From positions 16,416,622 to 16,480,621 of the forward strand of contig NC_133123.1 in the NCBI RefSeq assembly GCF_033568475.1: a stretch of 64,000 nt of DNA, written 5' to 3'. How positions within the stretch are numbered: position 1 is the stretch's first letter; each line of letters opens with the position of its first letter. Of this stretch, positions 31,924-42,840 are shown piece after piece. The stretch comes from Henckelia pumila (taxonomy: Eukaryota; Streptophyta; Magnoliopsida; Lamiales; Gesneriaceae). The notes under the pieces are model-generated. The model was not told the origin of the DNA. It saw only the letters and a program-made list of their open reading frames with translations, and did not search any database. Both the position numbers and the translations under genes were made by a program.

Positions 31924-34900
31924 ATGAAGGGGCCGCTAGATCGAACGAAGGTGGTGGTGCGGCATTTGCCGCCGACTATTTCCCAGTCCAATTTCATCGA
32001 GCAGATCGATTCTCGCTTCTCTGGCCGCTACCGTTGGCTTTCGTTTCGGCCGGGCAAGTCAAGGTTGGTATTTTTTTTGGGGGATTTTTATTTTATGAGT
32101 TCTTGGTTTTAAGTCCGTATTAACAACAATCGTGCTCGTTGGAATCATATTTGTGTGTTCGTGGGTTTTGTGTTCGAAGTTTTATTTCGTTATTCATAAC
32201 GTGCCAGGTTTTTAGTTGATTCGTAAATTAAGCAGGATGCAGGTTGGCATTTGGTCAATTTCCTGATAAAATGTGAACTTCTAGGGTAGCAGGGGAAGGG
32301 GGTGTTCGTGTACTTGGGCCTTTATCTCGCTTTTTCTTTTATCCTGGAGTTTATCTTACAGGCTGGGAAGCAAGTTAGCCATATGTTTTGAAATGATACA
32401 GGTTCAGATAAGCGTAAAGATAGCTGAAAGAGTGATCAGCATGTGGTCCAAGTACATGCCAAAATTCTAGGGATTTGAGCAAGAATAAACTAGTATTTCA
32501 TCTTTTAGGTGTGAGAAAGAGTTCTTATTTGTTTCTGTTATGATCCAGTCAACTGGATTTATTTTCATGGTTTTGGGTGGTTGAAATCGAGATTGTCTTT
32601 TTCTAGTTTTGTTGTTATCTTCCATTTATGTTTCCCTCTTGTATCTTACTCATATTGATATTGATGGAGCTAACAGAAAAGATTGTTGTGTTTGGCTCTG
32701 TCTCATTGTGATATTAAATTATTTTACCTTCAATTTTTATGCTTCTTGGTTGGAGATTTGACTGCAAATTATATTTCGATTATAAGGTTAATCTTTTGAT
32801 TCTTGGAGTTTTATGCTTAGTTGCTTACGATATTACAATACTTCTTGTGATGCTGTTATGATGATGTTTGCTGTTGCCTGTTGGTGGATAACTTGGATTC
32901 TTATACCGACTTTTGAATGTGCCATGCGGCATTCAGTGGACCATTAGCTACACAAAAGATATCCGTTCTCGACATTTGGGACTGATTCATGTTTTTTTTA
33001 TATCTCAGGAAATCAATGATCATTAATTGTATGATGCAAAATACATTTTTGTAAATAATCTCCTTTTATCTTTGAAATAAGATTTTTTCGCCGGATCATG
33101 TATGAAAAGTGCAAAGTGCACTAAGGAGCCCGCATTTCTTGAGTCTAGGCACACGGTACTAGATGAGATGCAGGCCTCACATAGTTTACTGCATTAAGGT
33201 ATAGCATACTAAACATGTGCGACACAAATTATCGAAGTAAATAAGTATGCATGATCCTAAGCACGAAATGATATAATATTACATTGAATAAACCCTGGAT
33301 CCTTATATTTAAGGTGCAATTAGATGATGCTTCGATCCTCCAAGGCGTATCGAGGTGTATGCTTCACTTCACAGTCACAAGGTCTGAGCCTCACGGCCCT
33401 CACCACCTATCTGGCAAGAGTATGAATCTGTCTCCATGACCCTAAACAATCTGCAGTGCCTCCACCTTTGGTGGGAGATGTGGGATGAATGAGCAAAAAA
33501 ATTGCAACTGAAATGTGACTTCCTGGATGTGGGAAATGACAATTGTTGAGGATTAAACTTGAGACTTTTATTGATATTTTTCACCTTGTGTGTGTGCATA
33601 CTATTTTGCCATTTATTTCTCTATCAAATACTTCATCAGTATTCAGTATATGGAATATATGTTTCCTTTTTGAACAATTGCTGAAGTAGTCTGGCAGATT
33701 CGATTTATCGGTTCTCTCCTGTTCTTAATTAGAAAAAAATTTGGAAGTATGCCAAATAGGCACAAACCATGTAATGAACATTTTGGTAGTGAAAACAGAA
33801 TTACTATTTTTCCCCTTTGACATTTAGACCTATCACTGTCATCATTCGACTCATTGCCTATTGGAAAGTTGAGGACTGCCTTAGAAATGTGGTGTTTTCC
33901 ACTTTGAGAATAAGGCGATTAAGTTCTTTCCTGAGATTTGAGATTGCAGTTACTAGAAAAGGTTTGCTGAAATAACGAATTTGTCCCTGTATTTCAAAAA
34001 CAAAGAGGTTTGTGCTGAATTGTTGCGTTCACGAGGAAATCCAAATCACGATATGTAATGTACTTCATACTTTACCCTCCCCACTCCCTCAATTTCCCTC
34101 TCTAAACTTATATATTTGCATTTGCAGCCAGAAGCATATAACATATTCAAGGGCGAGCATTGACTTTTACAAATCAGATGATGTGCTGGAGTTTGCTGAG
34201 TTTTTTAATGGCCATGTTTTTGTCAACGAGAAAGGTAATGTTTGCCGGAATATTGAAGAGGTTCATAAGATGGTTTGAATAAGCGGTAGGGTATGGATTT
34301 AGGGACTTTTATTCGCTCACCTTATTGCTGCATCTTGGGCGGCCTTTTGTGTTGTTTGGTTTTGTTTATTTATTTATTTATTTGTTTTGTGTGTGAAAAA
34401 TAATCAAATATATATTTACTGGATGTTTAACCCCTTTTTTCATTTCTTTCAGGGACCCAATATAAAACAATTGTTGAGTACGCCCCTTCGCAGCGTGTTC
34501 CAAAGAATTGGTCAAAGAATGATGGTCGCGAAGGGACTATATTGAAAGGTAATCTTTTGTCTGCTTGTTGCGGGTATCATAAGTTTTATCTCTGTACAAA
34601 AGTAGCTTCAGATGCTGATTGTATATGATTGAGATGCCATCATCTAATCACTGTCAACCCTGCTTTCCTTTTTGTCGGAAAAATGTGTAGATCCTGAATA
34701 TTTGGAGTTCCTTGATTTTCTTGCAAAGCCAACTGAGAATCTTCCCAGTGCAGAGGTACAATTGGAGAGAAAGGAAGCAGAACGAGTAGGTCAGTCTAGA
34801 TACTTTTGCAGCTTATACGGACTTAGAATTAAAGCTGAAACCTAGATGTATTATATTATTCAAGGAAAACGTGTCTCGGAGTAACAACTTCAGTTCTTTA

Positions 34901-37900
34901 GTTAAAGCAAATTCACATTTTCTTTTAGGTGCTCCGAAGGATATTCCTATAGTTACCCCTTTAATGGACTATGTTCGTCAGAAAAGAGCTGCTCGGGGTG
35001 GAGCTCGGGTAGGAAATCTTATCATTGATTGCAACTAGACATTTCTTCCAATTTTGACACATACAACTGTAGTTGATTGCTACTTGAAAAAGAAATTATT
35101 TGTTTTTCTTGAAATATTTCTTGGTGTTCCACCAGAGCATCATCAAGCTAGGTGTTTCCTAGCTTTTTTTCTGAGGAAGGTTTCCTGGTCTTTTTGACAT
35201 CTTCCAATTCGAATATTTTACTTTTTCATCAACCACAGGTCATACTATAAAATTTCTGTCTCTTGTTGACAGACGTGCATAAAATAGCAACAGCAGGTGG
35301 CGGTGATTTGTTGTTTCACCTTACCCCATCTCTGTGCTCGTGTGTGTTCTGCATTATGAAAAAGCGTACATTATTTTACCCTCAGTGAAACAATTATATG
35401 GGTGGTGGAGATTTGCAGCTTTGATTTCTCTTGTTTTATATCTATGTTAACACAAGTGTTTATCTAACACCGAATGAGGGAATGCTTGAGTTACTGTTAT
35501 CCTGCTTATTGATAGTGAGATAATCATCTGTATGGTTTTGTTGCCCCCACTGTTTCGTGGATTGTGAGATAATTTGTAACATATCCATTTTATTGCCATA
35601 GAGAACCATTTTGAATGGAAAGCCAACGAGGAGAGTCAGTGGAATGCTCTCCAGGAATACAAGCTCAGGATCTTCAAGAAGTGGCTCAGAAAAAAGAACT
35701 TCCACCATGGTAGATTGTTGTTATTATCTTTTGGTTGGATATTATTGATGAAGACTTCTAAGTTCTAATTATGATTGTTCGGTGGAGATTTTGTTTCTCA
35801 TTGCTGAAATCTGGATTGTACTTCTGATGTTTTTGTTGAATGTGCCATTTTATATAGTGGTGGTCATTTTCTTATTTCATGAAAGTGGTGCTGTTCGATG
35901 TTGATTGATCTGTCACTTGTAAGTTTATTGCTCGTATCTATCGATGGTTGACGAGCAATAAAATTGTGACATGATATTGTATTTTTCCCTAAAACCGGTG
36001 AATAGTGTGAGATGGTCCTGGACCTCAGTTTGCAATTGTTTTGGGGATCACTAGATACCTTGCTGAATTGACTTGCTGCATATGGATCAGCATTACATCT
36101 TTTTTTATTATATTTGTGAGTTTGTTTTGCTTTGTGTGTTGGTGTGTACTGTGACAAGAGCACTGGTAGGAAGGCAGCTTTGATACTGTGACTGGCAATG
36201 TTTATCATTTAATAATTGTCATTCAACTAAATTTTTGCAGTACGTGTTAAGGGACAGCTCAAAGGGCTCAAGCAGCAAGGACAAATCATCTTCCATGCCA
36301 GTTTTAAAACATGATGAAAGGCTCTTGGACAAATCTGTCAATTCAGTTGTAGTCTCTGGAACTGATTCATTGGAAGGGGAAGGTGGTAGATTCAATGCCC
36401 AGTTTCATATATTTATGATGATATATTTTGTATTGATAGACTGCCACAGTCTGTGCATACTTGATATGAATATGATACCAGATTATCCTGGATGATATTA
36501 TTTTAATAAATCCCCTTCTGATTTTGACGTTTCCATCCGCATGATTGGAACTTGGGAGACTTCTTTCTGTTTCCTTAGGCTTTTGTATCTGTAGTTTTTG
36601 TTAGGATGAACGACATGTTTATATTGCTAATTTGTGATTTTCTCTGGGAAATACTGTCACTAATTTGTGGGGTAGTTGAACGAGTCTTTCAGATCACTGC
36701 ATCCCTGGCCTGTTTTGGCTATGTGCTTTTGTGAACAATTTCCTTGCTACTCTTTTGAGATTCTAGAGTGCGGAGATAGACGACTTGGAGTTCTTAGCTT
36801 GTTCTACAACAAATGGAAGATCCATAAACTGAAAACAGCGAATATCAATGATGCATGAATATAATGCTTTAGACTTCCAGGAATTCAATGAAGAAGGAAT
36901 TATACACCTCATCTCTTCTTTGATTCCCATGTGTGCTGTTGATATGTGGTGAAGATTTTGTTTGTTCACTCCTTTATACTCTATTTGGTATGCATGCCCA
37001 CTTCATTCAAGCAGAAGTATAAACCTTGTCTCTTCATTTTGATATGCAGTCATGGTTTTTTATGTATTCATATCTGCTGTTGATATGTGGTAATGGTTTT
37101 GTTTGTGTATCCATTTCTTATAAGCTACAGGCTTTACTAGTGTCATTTTCCCATCTTATCATGTTTTGAGCCAATTTTGGAATCATTTTACTGTTTTTGC
37201 TGTCCTGCATGTTGGTTTTTTATCAAATGCTAATGTCGATTTTCCTTCGAGGACACCAACTTTTTAAGCAAATCGTTAAGAGTCTGCTCAACTGTTAGAA
37301 CGAATGGATCTCCTTTTGCAAATTTTCTGTTATGCTTTTTTTACCAATGTTTTGCACATGTTTTAGGTGGCTCAGGTTCCTCTGAAGTTGGGAAGCAGAA
37401 AATCATACTGCTGAAAGGGAAAGAAAAGGAAACCTCTAATGTAAGCCTTTATATTGCATTCTGTTTAGATTGTGGATTAAAACGCATGAGAACAAAAAAA
37501 TTATGTATCAAAATATCCGATATAGATGATTTCTGCCATTTGTTTTGGTTTTATTGAATTTATGGTTGTGCCTGCAAATATGAGTCGGCTTTCAGAACCT
37601 TTTTTTTTTTAGCGTGCTTTTCAGAAGTTTTGAATAGAGAGATATTTATCTTCGTATCATGTTATCTACACAAACAAATTGGCTTGACAATTACAGTTTT
37701 TTTTTGGAAATGATGGAAGTTGACCAGTTGTGGCCAGAACTGTAAAGGAGGTAGAAATTCAAATTGTATTGCAAAGTCAACTGCAAAAGTTTCCTTGGAG
37801 ACCTATTAATTTGAACCATTTATAAATCACTAAAGTGGCCTTATTGATGGACTCCAGTGCCAGTGTATTTTTACCCAGTTTCTTCCTTGTCTGGTAAAAC

Positions 37901-39613
37901 AGCAAAACGATGCACAAAATTATTGAAATGAACATTCTAAATTATTCTGCGGATGTAGCATTGTGCTATTTTTCGCATAAATGTACTGGAACATTGCCTT
38001 TTTATGTTGCCAACTTCTCCGTTACTGCTTATATGGTAGTGCTGTAACTATAATTCAAATTTATTGTGCTATAAAACAAACTGGATTGAGCTCGTTCTCT
38101 GAATGAATAAATCAAACTATCTATGCTGTGAACCTTGGTTTGCATGATTAAATTTTGGTCTGTGCTTCTTTCTGATGAAGTTACGCCTATGAGCAGACCT
38201 CTCGTGGAATCATTTACTGTGCTATAAATCAATGCAGCTAGCTTTTATTTGCAAATGTAGCAAGTTGGATTTAAAAACTTCTTCTAAAACTCGCTATGCC
38301 ATATACCATAGTAAACTTGACAGAAAACTTGAGAAAATTCTGGTGGGGAAAAAAGTGCTGGTGTGAATATTCCGCTGACTTAATTTTTGGTATTATACGC
38401 GTTATGTGTCTTGAGTATGAACTCCAGCGTCATGCTATACACTTACAAGTTCACTAAAGTTTTAAGCCACTTACACTATTGTTGTGTCTCAAATCATGTT
38501 CAATGCACAGCTCGAGTTTATTTTAGCTGACTTAACAGCTATCCTGCTCCAGGAGAGTGTAGAAGAATATATATCATGAGTTCTGTTCTATTTATTTATT
38601 TCTTCTCGCCTGAAGGCTTCTGGTGTTTCATCACTGCAGCAGAATGCAGCTCCTCCTGCCAACAATTCACACAGTCCAGTTTCTCTTAAACAGAATCACC
38701 GACGTGAATCTAGTGACAGGATTATCAGGAGTGTCCTTAATAGGGATATTCGGCAAAATCAAACATTATCTGGATCGCAATCTGAACACCGAATTCGCAA
38801 TTTAAATCAGGACAGAGACAAGAAACCTCCTCGTCCCACAAATGTGCAGTCATTTCAGAAGAATGCAAATGGGTCTCCTGAGGTTAAGGTATCCAACCAT
38901 GATTCCCAAGCTTTTCATACTGAGAAAGAAGAAAGACGGACAAGGAACAGGGATAGACCTGATCGTGGTGTTTGGGCTCCTATTCGGCGATCAGATGGAT
39001 CGCATGCAAGTGATGAATCATTATCATCCTCTGCTTCCCAAACATCCCAAGTAGTGGATTCTTCTGAAGGTCAGTGATTAGTGATATTGATTAAGCAATA
39101 ATTTGTTCATCCTTGTGCTTTGGATTTATGTTATCAAGTCTTGGACATTGTAATGATTGTTGTTTTGTTTTTGTTTTGGAATTCATGTAGATATGAAAAA
39201 TGATGTGATGATTATCCGTGGTGGAGAGTTCAGACATATTGGAAGTGGTCGTGGAGGTCTTAATTCTGTTGGCAATGGTTCGTTGGAACTTCGAAAATCA
39301 GAAGGATATATGATCTTTTCTTTTATAAAAAATTTGACTGACTAATATTCTATGGATTAATATAGGTTCTTATAGGCAAGGGGGTCGGCGTGGTTCGGCA
39401 TATAATATCAAGGATGCTGATGGCTCCCAAGTGGAAGGGAAATTCCCAAAGAGAGGGGCTTCTTCTGGCCATGTTTCCCATGAGGTGTGCTTCATATCAG
39501 ATGCTACACTCCCAATTATCAATTTTCATTGAACTTATTTTTTTGTATTTTGCTTTAAATAATTTTTTTTGCAGAAGCAAGTGTGGGTCCAAAAGTCCAG
39601 TCCTGGTTCATAG
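31924..39613 (+). CDS. UPF3: UPF3, regulator of nonsense-mediated mRNA decay (12 coding exons)
   Basis: Exons: 31924-32063, 34128-34234, 34453-34548, 34691-34789, 34929-35008, 35602-35709, 36241-36382, 37367-37440, 38616-39069, 39191-39277, 39366-39484, 39575-39613. All are bounded by GT/AG and stay in frame, giving 514 residues. The N-terminal third is the Smg4/UPF3 RNP-like domain (T-K-V-V-V-R-H-L-P-P near residue 8; F-N-G-H-V-F-V-N-E-K-G near 80), which binds UPF2. The middle is Ser/Arg/Lys-rich. The protein ends K-Q-V-W-V-Q-K-S-S, the C-terminal motif that contacts the exon-junction complex. UPF3 shuttles between nucleus and cytoplasm and links exon junctions to UPF2/UPF1 for decay of premature-stop mRNAs. 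Exon 9 may instead start at 38640 (in frame, 8 residues shorter). The exon 10 donor (GTTCGT) is weak. Confidence 0.92.
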
Positions 39614-40260
39614 TTTTGTTTATGGTAATATTTCATTCCGTAATTTATACTATTTCCTTCTTGCGTGGTGTTACTTTTCAAGAATGATTGTCTATTAGTT
39701 TATTTTTATGCAACATACGGGGTTAGAGAATTCTTGTTTCTTCTATTCTCCACTACTATAATTTTATGTCCGTAATATAATTGGGCTTTCTCTGCAGTGA
39801 ATGCTTTTGGTCAGCTACCACACGTGAGAGAGGCTGGAATAGTATCTTGTTGGCAGAATCTCCTGCATTAGCTGGCATAACGGAGACAAACAACGCGTGC
39901 GTGGAAGACAGTAGAGGCCCTTCATTTTTGGCCTTAGGCCTAAAGATTCCATGTATTTACGGCTCAGTGCAAGGAAGAAAATATTATCCAAAGTAGAAAA
40001 TGGTCAAGAATAGGAGCAGCAAACAAGCTTAAAAGCAGACGCAATCAACAGCATCACCATTTTCGTCGATATCTGAATAGTGGGATAGTAGTCATTTCCG
40101 GGACTATGGATCTTCAATTCTTGATGTCGATGCGCCAGCAATCAACGTAATTAGCTTACTTTCGCTGTAATGTAAATACGAATCTCGAATGGCGTGTGCT
40201 GCTACCATTAGTTACTATATACTAATGCTTTTGTCGAGATGTTTATCGCTTAGCTTTGGT
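39614..40260 (+). other. UPF3 3' UTR containing an intron
   Basis: A GT donor at 39625 (ATG|GTAATA) and an AG acceptor at 39797 (TCTCTGCAG) define a likely 173-nt 3'-UTR intron whose donor lies only 11 nt after the stop codon. The remaining UTR would run to about 40170-40260. The open frame at 39781-39996 is within this UTR. Confidence 0.55.
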
Positions 40261-40960
40261 GAGTATAGATACTGTTATAGCCCAGATTAGTTTCAGATTT
40301 AACTGTTGCTGGGTTTGGTTAAGAAAAGATTTGAAGTTGTTAAGAGTGCGTGCTTTTGGTTGTAAACTATTACACTAAACTTGTGTGTATTTGGAGGTTT
40401 GATGATTTGAAATCAGAGCTGGCATTAAGCCTTGTTTGGTCTGCTATGGTTGATAGATTTGTCATATGATAGCGATCATGCTGTATGAGCTTTAAATGGA
40501 TCATTGCCATTCATTATCCGTCTTTAGCCTTTTCTTACCTCTTGTATCTTAGTTTTTTGGCACTTTTTGCTTCTAAATTTTGACCCAAATTTGTCATTTG
40601 AAACATATTTTTACCAAACAGAGAAGAGCGATGCGACAGCGTCACAACAAATTCAATACAAAATTCCATTTATAAATTTACAAGAAGATTGACTTGTTTA
40701 AAATAGTAAAATTATCAGTTCGGAAAAATCATTTCTTGGAAAGGATCCAGCATGAAATCATGGGACGGTAAAAGTCTAAAAGATCATGAAATTCCCCAAG
40801 TTACGAAATATAATTTGTGGGAAAACTACAAAAGAAATTATTTATGCTATGTAATTTTGTAGTAAAATTCATTTAATATATGAAAATTAAGAAAATCATA
40901 TTCGGTAGAAATTGATGTACTCCTAGTTTGTACTTCGTACACCTTGAACTATTAGGAGTA
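40261..40960. other. Intergenic spacer
   Basis: Non-coding sequence after UPF3. I see no gene or bounded repeat. Confidence 0.45.
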
Positions 40961-40965
40961 GGGGT

Positions 40966-41300
40966 GCAAACGAGCCGAGCTACTCGTGAGCAGCTCGTGA
41001 GTAGCTCAGTCAAAGCTCGACTCGAGCTCGATTTGACCGAGCTCGAGTAGCTCGAGCATACAATCGAGCTCGAACTCGAGCTTTAAATCTATGTGCTCGA
41101 GTAGCTCGCGAGCTACTCGATAAGACACATATATATATAATATAAATATAATATATATAATATTATATTTATTTATTTATTCATATATTTATTTATATAT
41201 ATATATATAATTTTCAAGCTCGAGTACTCGAACATTACTCGAGCTCGAGCTCGAGTACAAAATTTATTACTCGATCGAGCTCAAGCTCGAGAAGTATACT
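40966..41300. mobile_element. CTCGAG-rich hAT-type MITE, copy 2 (truncated, inverted)
   Basis: It starts GGGGTGCAAACGAGCCGAGC. The CTCGAG-word-rich subterminal region and the AT-rich core match the reverse complement of 8708-9092. The far end, which should finish with an inverted GAGCCGAG...CACCC block, is missing after about 41300, so this copy is truncated. Confidence 0.65.
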
Positions 41301-41875
41301 TTTTAGTTTTAAAACTTCATACAGGAAAATTAATAAACTAGTAAATACTCGAAGTTTGTTTTTTTTTAAAAAAAAAGAAGCTGAATATCCCCATGTGGAA
41401 AAAATTATTGTATTTTACTATTTTTTGACATTTTCATATAAACTGAGAAAAATACTCTCAAGCTCCTTAATTAAAAATTTTGTTGACGAGTTTCTTCCTG
41501 TTTTATTCCGAATTTAATTAGGGTTTTTATCCAAGATTATTTTTGTGAAATTTAAAATATTTCCAAAAAATGCAAATTTTTAAAATGGGAAAACCACTGA
41601 ACTATCATTGAAATGCCATTATTTGAAATGATGATGAAAATTTTTCTAAAAATATTTTTTGTTTTTTTAAATAAATAATACAAATATTAAAATAAATTAA
41701 TATTGTCTATAGTGTTTAATAAATAACGATATATATAACATGATAATAAAATTATAGTAATATTAACAAAAATAATAATTAATATTGTCCATTAATGTTT
41801 TTATATTATTAGTTATAATTTATTTTTGCTAATTTTCTTTTATTTTGCAATATATTAAACACTCAATAACAGAAA

Positions 41876-42235
41876 AACTTATATGAGACAATCTTATGAG
41901 TTTATTTGGTGAGACGATCTCACGGACTAATTGTGTGACGAATTTTCTATTTGACCTAACTCATGAAAAAATATTAATTTTTCACAAAACTCCTGTGAGA
42001 CGTTCTCACGTGTCAAATTTTTTAAAAAATGAATTTTCTATTTGGGGTTACTAATGAAAAATAATTACTTTTTTATGTCAAAATTATTACTTTTAATTAT
42101 AAATATAGGTAGGGTGGACTCGTCTCTCTCTTCATTTTTTATGTAAAAATTATTATTATTCATATAAATATGGATCAAATCGACTTGTCTCACGGACATA
42201 GATCCGTGAAACTGTCTCGCTGAAGACCTACTCAT
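41876..42235. repeat. Interspersed repeat with GAGAC...GTCTC dyads
   Basis: Repeated motifs such as TGAGACGATCTCACGG, CTGTGAGACGTTCTCACG and GTGAAACTGTCTCGC recur every 60-140 bp. I recognise this as part of a common plant repeat family, probably a MITE. Clear termini or duplications were not found. Confidence 0.5.
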
Positions 42236-42534
42236 AAATAAGTTAATAATAATGTAAATTTAACATATAATATTATACTAATATTAGCAAAAGTCATAAT
42301 TATTACTGTCTGTTGTTTTTTATATTATAAGTTATAATTTATTTTTGATAATTCCTTTTATTTTTGCTATATGTTAAATTTGGGGGCAAAAAAGGTCCAG
42401 CTCAAAAATTAGGATTGATGGACATGATTTCGAGGGAGAGATATGATATATGAATTTCAAATTAACTCATCTAGTGTATTCGATCAAGTATAATTGGAAA
42501 TCCACTATAATTATTATTAATATAGCATAACTTG

Positions 42535-42760
42535 GCCTCTAAGGGGGTGTCCAAGTTGGTGGAGTAGGTGAACTCTTGGCCAGAGGTCTGGAGTTCGATT
42601 CCCTCTACCAATACCGTCTTGGAAAAGCTTGTCACACAGGGCTTGCCTAGTGTGGTTTACCTGGCTAACGTAGTTTGCAGACTATTACGTTAGTCCGAGG
42701 GTTTACCCAATGCGCACCGAAGGTAGCGGCTGCGGGTTCCCACGTCACAAAAAAAAAAAC
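42535..42760 (+). mobile_element. tRNA-derived SINE, full length
   Basis: A 226-bp element is flanked by perfect 10-bp duplications GCATAACTTG (42525-42534 and 42761-42770). Near the 5' end it has an A-box-like segment (CCAAGTTGGTGG, about 42551-42562) and a B box (GAGTTCGATTCC, about 42591-42602). The body ends GCGGCTGCGGGTTCCCACGTCA and an A tail of about 12. Pol III transcription and LINE-borrowed retroposition are family knowledge. The 3' part matches the fragment at 10001-10145. Confidence 0.9.
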
Positions 42761-42840
42761 GCATAACTTGATATGACGTGACTTTGAATTCACTTCAATT
42801 TTGTTCATAAGGGAAAACTGCAAATTTGGTCTTGTATGTT

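Noticed and set aside
33375..33599. Minus-strand frame within UPF3 intron 1
   Set aside because: No domain, located in a 2-kb intron with repeat-like sequence.
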